Source: DATGFK01 sp040007395 (GTDB lineage Bacteria > Chloroflexota > Anaerolineae > Aggregatilineales > UBA2796). Taken from it: a stretch of 57,501 nucleotides of DNA. The stretch lies in contig JBDTVG010000027.1 of assembly GCA_040007395.1 (NCBI GenBank), forward strand, positions 1 to 57,501. Direction: 5' to 3'. Positions 1 to 8,280 of this stretch are shown one piece after another; the stretch's first letter is position 1, and the number at the start of each line of letters is the position of its first letter. Below the pieces are notes generated by a model. That model did not search any database. It saw only the letters and a program-made list of their open reading frames with translations, and was not told the origin of the DNA. The position numbers were made by a program, and so were the translations under genes.

Positions 1-157
1 TCCCCCTTTAAGATGTCTATTGCTGAATTCTCGCTTTAGCTTGCACCATTAGTTAGTAACGGAGAAGAAGCTAGCTGGCACTACGTCAAAATATTGTTAA
101 GATCAGCTAACCAAGTTAGATCGCTAGAAAATAAATCCATGTGCGGGAGTCAATCTG

Positions 158-1126
158 ATGAGCGTTACTGCTTCTCCTGAGAGCCATATTGCCGAAGCGA
201 TCTTCCGCACATTACTGTACGCCGATGTATTTAATTTTCCCATGACCGAAGCAGAGATTCATCATTTTCTCATCGGCGCGGCGGCAACTGCCGATGAAGT
301 GCGAACGACCCTTGCTCATTCAGCGTGGCTAGCGGCAAATATTACACGGGTAGACGGCTACTGTATGTTGGCGGGCAGCGCCGCCCGTGTTGATCTCCGG
401 CAGGAGCGAGAAGTCGCGACACAAGCGTTATGGCCTGTCGCTTGCCGCTACGGCGCACTTTTAGCACATCTGCCTTTTGTGCGTATGGTCGCGCTAACCG
501 GAGCGCTAGCCATGCACAACGCCGCTGGAAGCCAAGATGACATCGACTATCTACTAATCACAACGGCAGGGCGGGTCTGGACAGCGCGGCTGTTGGCAGT
601 CGGGATGGTGCGGTTGGCAGCAGTAGTGAATGTCAAGCTGTGCCCCAATTATGTGCTCTCAGAGGCCGCCCTATTGCAAGATCGCCAAGATATGTTTCTG
701 GCACATGAACTGGCGCAGATGATCCCGTTAACAGGCTTACCGATCTACAAAGCAATGCGGGCGGTCAATACGTGGGCTGACCCGATGCTGCCCAATGCCC
801 GTGAACCGTTCTACGCCGAACCCGACTCCACACCGCATGGCATCGGGCGCTGGCTGCAATGGGTCGGTGAAAGCCTCTTGAGTGGTCCACTTGGTGATGC
901 GTTTGAACGCTGGGAACAGCGTCGCAAACTACGCAAGTTTGAAGCGCAGTTGCATCAGGTCGGCTCTTCGGCGCAACTGGGTAGAGATCGCGTCAAAGGC
1001 CACTTCAACGATTACGGTACGCCTGCCCTATATAAATACTGGCAGCGCCTTGAGCGCTATAATCTTGCGGATGACCCAAACGCGAGTCAACTCGTGCAGG
1101 AGGGAGCATCAAGCGATAAAGCGTGA
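158..1126 (+). CDS. Nucleotidyltransferase-like protein
   Basis: A 322-residue protein with no signal peptide. Near residues 112-132 it carries a pattern typical of the Pol-beta-like nucleotidyltransferase superfamily: LTGALA, then about nine residues, then DDIDYLLIT, where the D-x-D pair would bind metal. The flanking parts are helical and Ala/Leu-rich, and the C-terminal third is basic and charged. It starts at ATG after GGGAG about 10 bases upstream. The glycosidase gene at 1161 follows after 34 bases in the same direction, so they are probably co-transcribed. The substrate is unknown; family members modify small molecules, RNA or protein. An open frame from 882 runs through the 3' part of this gene but is judged to be a shadow. 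Confidence 0.6.
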   Translation: MSVTASPESHIAEAIFRTLLYADVFNFPMTEAEIHHFLIGAAATADEVRTTLAHSAWLAANITRVDGYCMLAGSAARVDLRQEREVATQALWPVACRYGALLAHLPFVRMVALTGALAMHNAAGSQDDIDYLLITTAGRVWTARLLAVGMVRLAAVVNVKLCPNYVLSEAALLQDRQDMFLAHELAQMIPLTGLPIYKAMRAVNTWADPMLPNAREPFYAEPDSTPHGIGRWLQWVGESLLSGPLGDAFERWEQRRKLRKFEAQLHQVGSSAQLGRDRVKGHFNDYGTPALYKYWQRLERYNLADDPNASQLVQEGASSDKA

Positions 1127-1160
1127 TTTGCATTCACCGCAGCTAAAGGCAGAGTCAAGA

Positions 1161-2630
1161 GTGGATACTGATAGCACAAGACGCACTGCACCAAACATTC
1201 CTTATTCCTCGCTATTCATGCTATTGATTGTGTTGCTGCTTAGTGCTGCTGCTTGTCAATCAACCCCACCTGTCAATCCGGGATTGGTCGCTATTACAGC
1301 CCTGCCCACCTACGACCCCTACGACATTGATCGATTGTGCAGCACCCTCAATTCAAGTTGGGGATCAGACTGGCCTCGTGTGATCGCCACACTGGAAAAA
1401 CTCCACGAAGATCAGGCGCAGTGCAATGGTGAAGATCCAGCGCTCAAGCTCTATCCGGCGTACTATAACTACGGCGCTGCCCTAGAATCTCAAGGGGATA
1501 CTACTGGGGCAGTCAAGGCATATCAGAACGCGCTGAGTGTGAATCCACAGGGCAAAGAAGTTGTGATCGCGCTCAAAAAATATAATATCTTTACCCCTAT
1601 GCCACTCTCTACCTGTTCAGAGTTGGAGATCAAAACTGCCTTGGCAGGCGTGCCACCCTACACCCCCCAGGGTCAGGGGGGATTCGCGAAGGTGGACTCT
1701 GGCAAACTCAGCGTTGGTAACGTGGTATTCCATGTGCGAGGCGTGAACTATTATCCGGTGCGTGCGCCTTGGAAGCGATTCTTGCTCGAAACCGATCTAA
1801 CACAGGCGGCTCAAGAACTCGACTTGATCCATGACACAGGGTTTAATACGCTGCGAATTTTTCTCATATACGACACCCTGTTCCAGTGTCCCGGCAATGG
1901 CACAGTGCCAAAGCCACAATCTTTCGCTAAATTGGACGGTATATTGAATCTCGCCATCGCACGTGGCTTTCATGTCTTAATCACGCTCAACGACAGCCCC
2001 GATCTAACGGTACGCCCGCTGTATCTTTACCCGGAAGTCGCCGCTGCCCAGACCGCGTATATCGTTGAACGTTACCGCGCCGAACCCGCTGTCCTCGCTT
2101 GGGATCTGCGAAATGAGGGCGATATTGACTATACACGCAGCGGTTTTGACTCTAATGTTGTGCTCAACTGGCTCAAGCAAACTGCTGCGGCTGTGCGCCA
2201 GATCGATGGGAATCACTTACTTACGGCGGGTTGGCTCAATGATGCACAAGTCACGGACAGTGCCGTAGATTTTCTCAGTTTCCATCATTGGTCAGGCCAG
2301 CAAAGCCTGCTGGCACGTATCGCCGTCATGCGAATCTATACTCAAAAGCCGCTGCTGCTGGAAGAAACAGGCTTAAGTACCTTTGGCGTAGGCGAGGAAG
2401 CACAGAGCACTATGCTACACGAGTTGATCAGCGCAATTGAGCATGGTGGATACGCGGGGTGGATCGTCTGGACGGCCTTTGACTTTCCTGCCGAGGTAAC
2501 GTGTACACCGCCAGCCTGTCCCGGTCATGAAAACGGTGAGAATCACTTCGGGCTGTGGCATACTGACTACACGCCCAAACCTGCCGTCGCCATGCTCAAG
2601 GAGTTGGTCAAAAGTCTCGATCACCCTTAA
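1161..2630 (+). CDS. Secreted glycoside hydrolase, cellulase/mannanase-type TIM barrel, with a TPR-like segment
   Basis: The frame is open from 882, but a GTG at 1161 (AAAGGCAG upstream) or the ATG at 1218 is the likely start, because both give an N-terminal export segment (MLLIVLLLSAAAC, a lipoprotein-like signal with a cysteine). Residues about 95-135 form one TPR-like repeat (AYYNYGAALESQGD). The rest resembles a GH5/clan-A (beta/alpha)8 barrel: GVNYYPV at its start, an acid/base glutamate in WDLRNEGD (about E319) and a nucleophile candidate in PLLLEETGL (E401 or E402), followed by W-rich GYAGWIVWTAFD. It likely acts outside the membrane on a beta-linked polysaccharide; the substrate is not readable. 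A diverged copy of its last 39 bases lies at 4293-4331, beyond the next gene. Confidence 0.75.
   Translation: MDTDSTRRTAPNIPYSSLFMLLIVLLLSAAACQSTPPVNPGLVAITALPTYDPYDIDRLCSTLNSSWGSDWPRVIATLEKLHEDQAQCNGEDPALKLYPAYYNYGAALESQGDTTGAVKAYQNALSVNPQGKEVVIALKKYNIFTPMPLSTCSELEIKTALAGVPPYTPQGQGGFAKVDSGKLSVGNVVFHVRGVNYYPVRAPWKRFLLETDLTQAAQELDLIHDTGFNTLRIFLIYDTLFQCPGNGTVPKPQSFAKLDGILNLAIARGFHVLITLNDSPDLTVRPLYLYPEVAAAQTAYIVERYRAEPAVLAWDLRNEGDIDYTRSGFDSNVVLNWLKQTAAAVRQIDGNHLLTAGWLNDAQVTDSAVDFLSFHHWSGQQSLLARIAVMRIYTQKPLLLEETGLSTFGVGEEAQSTMLHELISAIEHGGYAGWIVWTAFDFPAEVTCTPPACPGHENGENHFGLWHTDYTPKPAVAMLKELVKSLDHP
2574..2612 (+). repeat. Tail repeat copy A (3' end of the glycosidase gene)
   Basis: These 39 bases inside the glycosidase gene match 4293-4331 at 32 of 39 positions without gaps. 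They encode PKPAVAMLKELVK; the distant copy would encode PKFTIVMLKDLLK in the matching frame. The two copies flank the minus-strand gene at 2793-4187. Confidence 0.6.
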
Positions 2631-2680
2631 TACCTGACTTCATGACGCATACACAATGTAATAACTAACGGTAGTAACGA

Positions 2681-2704
2681 ACCAGCGTCGCCCTGTCCGC
2701 TGGT
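2681..2704. terminator. Possible hairpin downstream of the glycosidase gene
   Basis: Perfect 7-bp arms ACCAGCG and CGCTGGT with a 10-base loop, about 50 bases after the stop. There is no clear T run, so a terminator role is tentative. The stretch 2720-2790 still reads as GC-rich, coding-like sequence (for example EWGVEPGGMFDLLP in one frame) and may be a gene remnant. Confidence 0.3.
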
Positions 2705-2792
2705 GAAATCCGTGTGAAGCAAGAGTCATCGCTATCGAATGGGGTGTTGAACCGGGCGGCATGTTCGACCTGCTGCCCAGTTTCATCTTCGC

Positions 2793-4187
2793 TCATCCTA
2801 TACCAAAGATTGGACACTCATTTTTAGGTAGCACTGAAGATAAATCTATCGACATACTTTTAAGAGTAACCGCATCAATCAAGAAAATTTGCTGTAGACA
2901 ACCAATTTGGTTGCTAAATAACAAACGATCAGTAAATCTGCTATTGTAGAACACTTGTTGCGCTGAGTTCAAATTATTCATTGGTAAATTGTCATTTCCA
3001 AAACCAGAAATGTCCTTTAAGGAAGTTTGATCTTGAAAGATCATATGATTAGGGTTCATGTAGTAAAGACCATTCACCGAAGCTGCATCTTTGAGATGAA
3101 TTATGCGCTGGATTCCGCTGTCTAGATTATATGATACCAATACAGCACCTTCTTCAATGCCACCGTACCATTGGTACAATAAAGTGTTGTTATTAATCCA
3201 TCCTGTTGAGAGCGTAAATGTGTTGGGCGCTAAAGTTATCGTTGCAACCGTCGATTTAGTCCCCTTGGTCAATGGTGTTGAACTACCATTAAATAGTGTG
3301 ATGATGTTTACTGAGGTTTCACAACCTACTGATGGACAATCATTGACGCTATAGTACGCTAATCGATTGCCATCTGGCGACCAAGATACACCCCGCGCCA
3401 TCGGTATCTCAGTTATGCTCACTGGAAGTTTTGAAAAATCGACAATTACGGTTTGCGCGGTCACTTGCTTTGTATAACAGTTATGTGATGCCCTGAGGGT
3501 ATAAACTAGTACATCATGTTTAGGGTTGATCAATAAATGATCGATGATAATTGGTTCGTTGGTTGGTCTTATACAACCCCATTCATCGAACACTTTGGGA
3601 TGATAGTCTATTTTCAAAAGACTTGTCATCTTGCTCGGATCGCTTGTATTTAGGCGTAGGAGTTCATAGTAACCAAAACACAAGTTCATCGTGTTACGGT
3701 TACAAACGTCATTGTTAGAAAGCAGCATAAGCTGCATCGTATCAAGGCGCTGTATCTGTTGAAAATATTGCTTAATTGTAGCGGATTGCGGCGATAAGGT
3801 TTCCTTTTGACTGAAGGATTGCATGACAGATAACTCCCGCTGAGAGAGTACTTCGTCGGCCTTTAATTGGCTAACTTCGTTTAGGGCAACTATAGATTTA
3901 GCGTGTGCATTGGCAGGATCGATACTCCATATCGTTGATCTACGGAGTGCATTGTTCTGTGTTATCACGTAGAACGGATCTATATTTTGGGCTTGACCAT
4001 ACACCTGCTGAAATTGTTGGGCTCCAAGCAATGCACCTACAAGAGGGCAACCGCATAATAGCCGAATTGTTAACCCCAAGCATATCCCTACGAGCGAACA
4101 CGATAACAAAAGGCTTTGCCAGATGATTATAGGCAGGGATAGTTTCAGATTTGGAGTAACAGTGTGAAAGGCAAAGCTCTGAGCCAT
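2793..4187 (-). CDS. Membrane-anchored beta-propeller (WD40/TolB-like) protein, AT-rich
   Basis: A 464-residue protein. One hydrophobic segment (residues about 18-50, including SLLLSCSLVGICLGL) anchors it, and the remainder would lie outside. Propeller-type blades are visible, for example VSWSPDGNRLAYYS, which is the WD40/TolB-like hallmark. It has several cysteines (SVGCETS, NDVCNRN, EWGCIR). The start has a strong AGAGGA ribosome site 8-9 bases upstream. It is clearly more AT-rich than its neighbours (about 33% GC in the 60 bases from 2821). It lies convergent to the glycosidase gene, between two copies of that gene's tail, so it looks like an acquired accessory gene. I do not recognise a specific function; scaffolding or ligand binding outside the cell is a guess. 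Confidence 0.6.
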   Translation of the reverse strand: MAQSFAFHTVTPNLKLSLPIIIWQSLLLSCSLVGICLGLTIRLLCGCPLVGALLGAQQFQQVYGQAQNIDPFYVITQNNALRRSTIWSIDPANAHAKSIVALNEVSQLKADEVLSQRELSVMQSFSQKETLSPQSATIKQYFQQIQRLDTMQLMLLSNNDVCNRNTMNLCFGYYELLRLNTSDPSKMTSLLKIDYHPKVFDEWGCIRPTNEPIIIDHLLINPKHDVLVYTLRASHNCYTKQVTAQTVIVDFSKLPVSITEIPMARGVSWSPDGNRLAYYSVNDCPSVGCETSVNIITLFNGSSTPLTKGTKSTVATITLAPNTFTLSTGWINNNTLLYQWYGGIEEGAVLVSYNLDSGIQRIIHLKDAASVNGLYYMNPNHMIFQDQTSLKDISGFGNDNLPMNNLNSAQQVFYNSRFTDRLLFSNQIGCLQQIFLIDAVTLKSMSIDLSSVLPKNECPIFGIG

Positions 4188-4498
4188 CGTGAAATCCTCT
4201 TTAGAGAAGGACGTAACTCAGAGCATAATCGATAGTCGTAGATTATATGGCACAGCGTAGGGTAATCATCGTGCGATAGGAGTTATTCCTCACCCAAATT
4301 TACCATCGTCATGCTCAAGGATTTGCTCAAAATGCGGCTAAACGGAGTTGATGTAAGTTGACATAGAAACGGTCTTATCCGATACTCGTTCGATAGGGCA
4401 GCATATCAACGGGAAAACGTCAGGTTCGCGTCAATTTTCCAAATGCTTGATCTGCTAAACTATTATCGTAATAAATGGTGAAAGCAAGAGAGCAATTC
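4188..4498. other. Intergenic region between divergent genes, holding a gene-tail remnant
   Basis: This stretch separates the minus-strand propeller gene from the L,D-transpeptidase gene. It contains the second copy of the glycosidase gene tail (4293-4331, continuing open to a TGA near 4357). I see no complete gene. A weak -35-like TTGATC (4447-4452) and TAATAA (4469-4474) spaced by 16 could form a promoter, which would favour translation from 4499 rather than 4475. Confidence 0.4.
4293..4331 (+). repeat. Tail repeat copy B (remnant of a glycosidase 3' end)
   Basis: 32 of 39 bases match 2574-2612. Three of the seven differences are at third codon positions, and the core CATGCTCAAGGA is identical. 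No complete gene surrounds this copy. It is the far boundary of the segment carrying the propeller gene. Confidence 0.6.
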
Positions 4499-6055
4499 AT
4501 GCAGCGCACCTATTCGACTCCCGCCCCACAGAAACCCACTCGGCGTACTCCAGCAAAAACAAGCGGATTACGCCTGCCTCAAAGCTTAATGACATGGGCG
4601 TTGATCGGTATGGCGGCACTCTTTTTTATGGTCAGCTTGACCATTGTGGCGCTGGTGGTCGGGGCGTTGGTGATATTTACTTCCGGGCGAATTCTGCCGG
4701 GGGTATCCGTTGGAGGCATCGAGGTGGGCAGCATGACGCTTGACGATGCGACTGCCCAACTTCAGGATCGCTGGTCGCAGATCACGATCCGCGATGGGGA
4801 TCGCGTATGGGCCGCACCGCCCGCCCGCTTTGGCCTGACATTGGATGCTGGGGCAAGCGCCTTAGCAGCCCAGCAGCAAGGCCGCACCAATGGATCGTGG
4901 ATCGCAGCGCTAGTGGTTTCTGAGCCAGTTGCGCCTGTCGTGACTCTTGATCGGCGCGTGGCGGAACAAGGCTTGAAATCGCTGATACAAACCGTTGAAT
5001 CGCCTGCTCAAAATGCCACAGTTCGTATTGTCGCTGGTGGCAATGTGGAAGCGGTTCCTCCCGCCGAGGGACGTTCGCTTGACATTAACGCAACCCTAGA
5101 TCGCTTGTCAGCAGCCCCCGGCGATGAATTAGCCGACGGTGCAATCGATCTGGTTATGGTCGCTACCAAGCCTACTGTCACGGACGCATCCGCGCTGGTC
5201 GATAGGGCAAAAACTCTACTAGCCTCACCCTTGACGATCAATGCCTACGACCCGATCACCAATCAAAATACGGGCTGGACTTTGCCTGCCGATCAATGGG
5301 GTCAATGGCTGACTACCGAAAACGGATCATCTGGTCTGACATTTAGTCTACAGGCTAGCCCATTGACAAACTTCTTGAACGGGCAGAATCTCTCCCTTAA
5401 TAAGGGTCGCCATCTGGATCTCGCCAAAAGCGTTGACATCGTTCGTAAGGCAGTTGCCGCAGGCCGCACAACGAGCACCGTACAGGTTTTGCATAACCCG
5501 ACGCGCTACACCGTTTTGCCGGGGGATACCATCGGCACAATTGCGTGGAAGCAGGGCATTATGATGTGGCGGATCGCCCGTGCCAACCCCGGTTTGGATG
5601 TTAACGTACTCAGCGCGGGACAGGTCATCACGATCCCCTCAGTAGATGACATGCTGCCGCTGCCGATTGTCGAGGGCAAGCGGATCGTGGTGAGCATCTC
5701 GAAGCAGCATATGTGGGTCTACGATCACGGGCAGATCAAATGGAACTGGCTGGCCTCGACGGGTATTCCCGACAGCCCCACCGCACCCGGCGTATTCCAG
5801 ATTCTGTCGCACGATGTCAATGCTTACGCGGGCAATTGGAACCTGTGGATGCCGCACTTCATGGGCATATATGAGGCAGTCCCCGGTTTCACTAACGGCA
5901 TTCACGGCTTCCCAACACGAAATGGACAGGGCATTTTGTGGGAAGCGAATCTAGGGACAAAGGTTACTTTCGGCTGCATCCTGATTAGCTCGACAAATGC
6001 CGCAGCGCTATACAATTGGGCGGAAGATGGCGTAGTGATCGAGATTCAGGCGTAG
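4499..6055 (+). CDS. L,D-transpeptidase (YkuD) with PG-binding-4-like and LysM domains
   Basis: Start chosen at the second ATG because AAGAGAG lies in the right place upstream; the ATG at 4475 has no ribosome site. Residues about 30-65 form a membrane anchor (LIGMAALFFMVSLTIVALVVG). After it comes a VanW-associated/PG_binding_4-like region beginning GVSVGGIEVGSMTLDDA. A LysM domain (about 337-380, VLPGDTIGTIAWK) and a C-terminal YkuD domain (about 390-518) follow. The enzyme would crosslink peptidoglycan or attach proteins to it. The catalytic motif reads H469-x21-TFGC, with Cys493 present but the usual histidine of SHGC replaced by Phe491. Such TFGC/TYGC forms may be a lineage trait, but activity is uncertain. 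Confidence 0.85.
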   Translation: MQRTYSTPAPQKPTRRTPAKTSGLRLPQSLMTWALIGMAALFFMVSLTIVALVVGALVIFTSGRILPGVSVGGIEVGSMTLDDATAQLQDRWSQITIRDGDRVWAAPPARFGLTLDAGASALAAQQQGRTNGSWIAALVVSEPVAPVVTLDRRVAEQGLKSLIQTVESPAQNATVRIVAGGNVEAVPPAEGRSLDINATLDRLSAAPGDELADGAIDLVMVATKPTVTDASALVDRAKTLLASPLTINAYDPITNQNTGWTLPADQWGQWLTTENGSSGLTFSLQASPLTNFLNGQNLSLNKGRHLDLAKSVDIVRKAVAAGRTTSTVQVLHNPTRYTVLPGDTIGTIAWKQGIMMWRIARANPGLDVNVLSAGQVITIPSVDDMLPLPIVEGKRIVVSISKQHMWVYDHGQIKWNWLASTGIPDSPTAPGVFQILSHDVNAYAGNWNLWMPHFMGIYEAVPGFTNGIHGFPTRNGQGILWEANLGTKVTFGCILISSTNAAALYNWAEDGVVIEIQA

Positions 6056-6061
6056 TAATTG

Positions 6062-6664
6062 TCAGTTGTTACTATTGTAACGACTTAGCGTAGCAAATCC
6101 TTTCCATTTGATCCGAGGAAAATCCGGGGTGCTTTTACAGAGCAGTGCTTCGTCTCTAGTTGTCCTCAATATTATTGGATCTGCAAAAGCTTCTTGGGTC
6201 ACACGATCAGTATCAAGAACAACATCAGCCGACATGAAAGGGTAGAATATGCGCGGATCTCGATGATTCGAATATTCAGTTAGAAAGCCAACTGCACAAG
6301 GATTACCCATTAATTGAATAACAGTACCCAACGGAATCTTTGAGTGCCAAATTTGTATGGCAGTGACCCCATCTTCTTTGGAACCTGTAACAGTCACATC
6401 GAAATACTTTAGTTTCACAGTTGCAAAGGAAATTTCTTCGTAATCTTCTTCCTTTAAATCATAACTTTTAAGAATTAAAATGGCATCCTTCCAAGTTGTT
6501 ACCCCCGGCACGATCCCCATGAAACACGGCTGATCCGAACACATTCCAAACCCTAGTTTTTGCAACTCACTGGGTTCCGAAAAGGTTCGGCTATACAGTA
6601 AAACACTGCTCACCATGACGAATACCAAGACCCATAGTACAAACACGTTACGTACAAAGCGCAC
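6062..6664 (-). CDS. Hypothetical small membrane-anchored protein, AT-rich
   Basis: About 200 residues. An N-terminal transmembrane segment (VFVLWVLVFVMVSSVLLY) is followed by an exported part with paired cysteines (FGMCSDQPCFMGIVPG) and a repeated aromatic/acidic region. The motif with PCF, GI.PG and T.W resembles a family I associate with Chloroflexota, but I cannot assign a function. Two in-frame GTG codons (6670 and 6664) exist; 6664 is preferred because AAGG lies 7 bases upstream. It is convergent with the L,D-transpeptidase, only six bases between stops, and a small hairpin (6065-6072 with 6077-6084) covers its 3' end. Composition is more AT-rich than its neighbours. Confidence 0.55.
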   Translation of the reverse strand: MRFVRNVFVLWVLVFVMVSSVLLYSRTFSEPSELQKLGFGMCSDQPCFMGIVPGVTTWKDAILILKSYDLKEEDYEEISFATVKLKYFDVTVTGSKEDGVTAIQIWHSKIPLGTVIQLMGNPCAVGFLTEYSNHRDPRIFYPFMSADVVLDTDRVTQEAFADPIILRTTRDEALLCKSTPDFPRIKWKGFATLSRYNSNN

Positions 6665-6680
6665 AATCACACCTTCATCG

Positions 6681-7499
6681 TTAGTCGTGATTAATTGGGG
6701 TATTCCACGTTAGTTCTAGCTGAATGCCGTAGTGGTCGGAAAAATAGGCATTACGCCCATTGCCAAGCGGCATTTTCTCCCGAAAGCGTAGATCGCCATG
6801 TGCTTGCCAACCGGGCAACTGCGGCGCACGCCAAAAGGCAAAGTCAATCGGATGTTCGTAGCGTTCCGGAAGTCCACGCGGCACACGGAAGGTTGGTCTG
6901 GGGTCGCCTGTCATCGGATCAGTCAATCCACTCGCCGCGATAAACTCCTCGTACAGACTGCTGTGGCGCGGGATATTAAAATCGCCCGCCACAACGATCA
7001 CGGCATTGGACGGTTGCGCATTGACGACTTCGGCAAGTTGGCGCAACTGACTCCGTTCATGCAGCGTATAATGGTTCTGGGCTTGCCAGTCGCCCAGATA
7101 GTTGGCGTTCAGGTGCGTATTGAGAATAATTACAGGCTGTTGGTCTACCGTGATCCGCGTGATAAGGATACCCTTATGCAAGATTCGGTCAGCCATTGCA
7201 AATGTGTACCAGCGACCCCGCGCTAGGTACAACGTGAATTCCGAATGTTCGATAGGAGATTGCGTTAGGGTGAGCAATCCGCCTTTGGGCGCGTGAACAA
7301 ATGGCTCATACGCATGAGCACTATAACGTGTGCCAGCCTTGATCAGCAGCCGACGATAGATATTCGCCTGCACTTCCTGAAAGCAGACGACGCTCACCGG
7401 GTTTCGGTTGAGTTCATCCGCCAACGCGAGTAAACGGCGGCGTGTTTGTGGGGCAGGCACACCAAAGCAATTGAGCGTAAGCAGCGAAAAAGTCGTCAT
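6681..7499 (-). CDS. Endonuclease/exonuclease/phosphatase-family protein
   Basis: 272 residues with the full set of EEP-fold landmarks: an early LTLNCFG strand (residues 7-13), VVCFQEVQ carrying the metal-binding glutamate, NTHLNANY, AGDFNIP with the catalytic Asp/Asn pair, and SDHYGIQLEL at the end. No signal peptide, so it is likely cytoplasmic. Members cleave phosphodiesters in nucleic acids, phospholipids or inositol phosphates; the substrate cannot be read here. The ATG has AGG about 6 bases upstream. The next upstream gene is divergent at 7555, leaving a short 55-base promoter region. Confidence 0.85.
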   Translation of the reverse strand: MTTFSLLTLNCFGVPAPQTRRRLLALADELNRNPVSVVCFQEVQANIYRRLLIKAGTRYSAHAYEPFVHAPKGGLLTLTQSPIEHSEFTLYLARGRWYTFAMADRILHKGILITRITVDQQPVIILNTHLNANYLGDWQAQNHYTLHERSQLRQLAEVVNAQPSNAVIVVAGDFNIPRHSSLYEEFIAASGLTDPMTGDPRPTFRVPRGLPERYEHPIDFAFWRAPQLPGWQAHGDLRFREKMPLGNGRNAYFSDHYGIQLELTWNTPINHD

Positions 7500-7554
7500 A
7501 ATAACCTGTCATCTATTGATGGGAGCAATTGTACCTGAATAGGAGAGTTAACCA

Positions 7555-8280
7555 GTGCGAGTTTCTGACCTAATGCGGTATGTCCTCTGGGGCGGCATTG
7601 TCGCCACCGCTGATGCGAACCGCCGCGAGTATCACATGGCAACCACATGGCTTCCACATCTACTCACCAATACGTTTACATTGCTGCTGCCCGATCTGTA
7701 TCGGCTGCTAATCCCGCAAGGCCGCGATACCAAGATGCTTCCGCCACTCGTGGCAGAAGCAGAGCAAACCCTCAGTGCGATGATCCGCGACAATGCAGCC
7801 TATGTGGTCTATGTGTTGCCCTTAGCCGCTGGCTATATTCTCTCGCATCCACGTTTTAATATCTATAAAGGCGATCTCGCCAAGATTCAGTTAGCAGGCT
7901 TTGGTCTGGATGCCATCCCGCATAGTGCAACTGCTGCCGCCTTGACGACGCTCATCTGCGATACGGTAGACACTGCCTCCACTTTGCCTATGACCAAGAA
8001 TATCCTAACCGATGTCATCCATGAAAGCAGTCAGGCTCCAGCGGCGACTTCTGGAGTCATTTTGGCGTTGGTAACGCTGTGGTGGGAAGTTGGCGAATAC
8101 CTGATCTATCGGCACGAGATGGCAAGTCGTGGCGACATGAGCAAGATCAATATGCAATGGAGCCTCAATGACACCTTGCACGACTGCGTTTCAAATTTCA
8201 CGGGTTGGGCCGTTGCCATGACGCTACGCAGCGTGTTGAAGTCACAAAGAAAATCAGGCCACGAGCCAATTCGTACTTAG
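7555..8280 (+). CDS. Conserved-looking protein of unknown function, possibly membrane-associated
   Basis: 241 residues. It starts at GTG with an excellent AGGAGAG ribosome site 7 bases upstream. Moderately hydrophobic stretches (YVVYVLPLAAGYIL and SGVILALVTLWW) may be membrane helices. The C-terminal part contains WWEVGEYLIYRHE and NMQWSLNDTLHDCVSN, which faintly recall DUF2238/VanZ-like membrane proteins. The gene overlaps the 3' end of the giant repeat protein by three bases in convergent orientation. I do not recognise its function. Confidence 0.55.
   Translation: MRVSDLMRYVLWGGIVATADANRREYHMATTWLPHLLTNTFTLLLPDLYRLLIPQGRDTKMLPPLVAEAEQTLSAMIRDNAAYVVYVLPLAAGYILSHPRFNIYKGDLAKIQLAGFGLDAIPHSATAAALTTLICDTVDTASTLPMTKNILTDVIHESSQAPAATSGVILALVTLWWEVGEYLIYRHEMASRGDMSKINMQWSLNDTLHDCVSNFTGWAVAMTLRSVLKSQRKSGHEPIRT

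Noticed and set aside
1..157. Possible gene end or promoter at the window start
   Set aside because: No frame carries recognisable coding sequence and no clear promoter boxes are seen; only the ribosome site of the 158 gene is supported.
882..1160. Upstream extension of the glycosidase frame through the 3' end of the nucleotidyltransferase-like gene
   Set aside because: It overlaps a well-supported gene, has no export signal or domain, and GTG 1161 or ATG 1218 gives a normal exported N-terminus.
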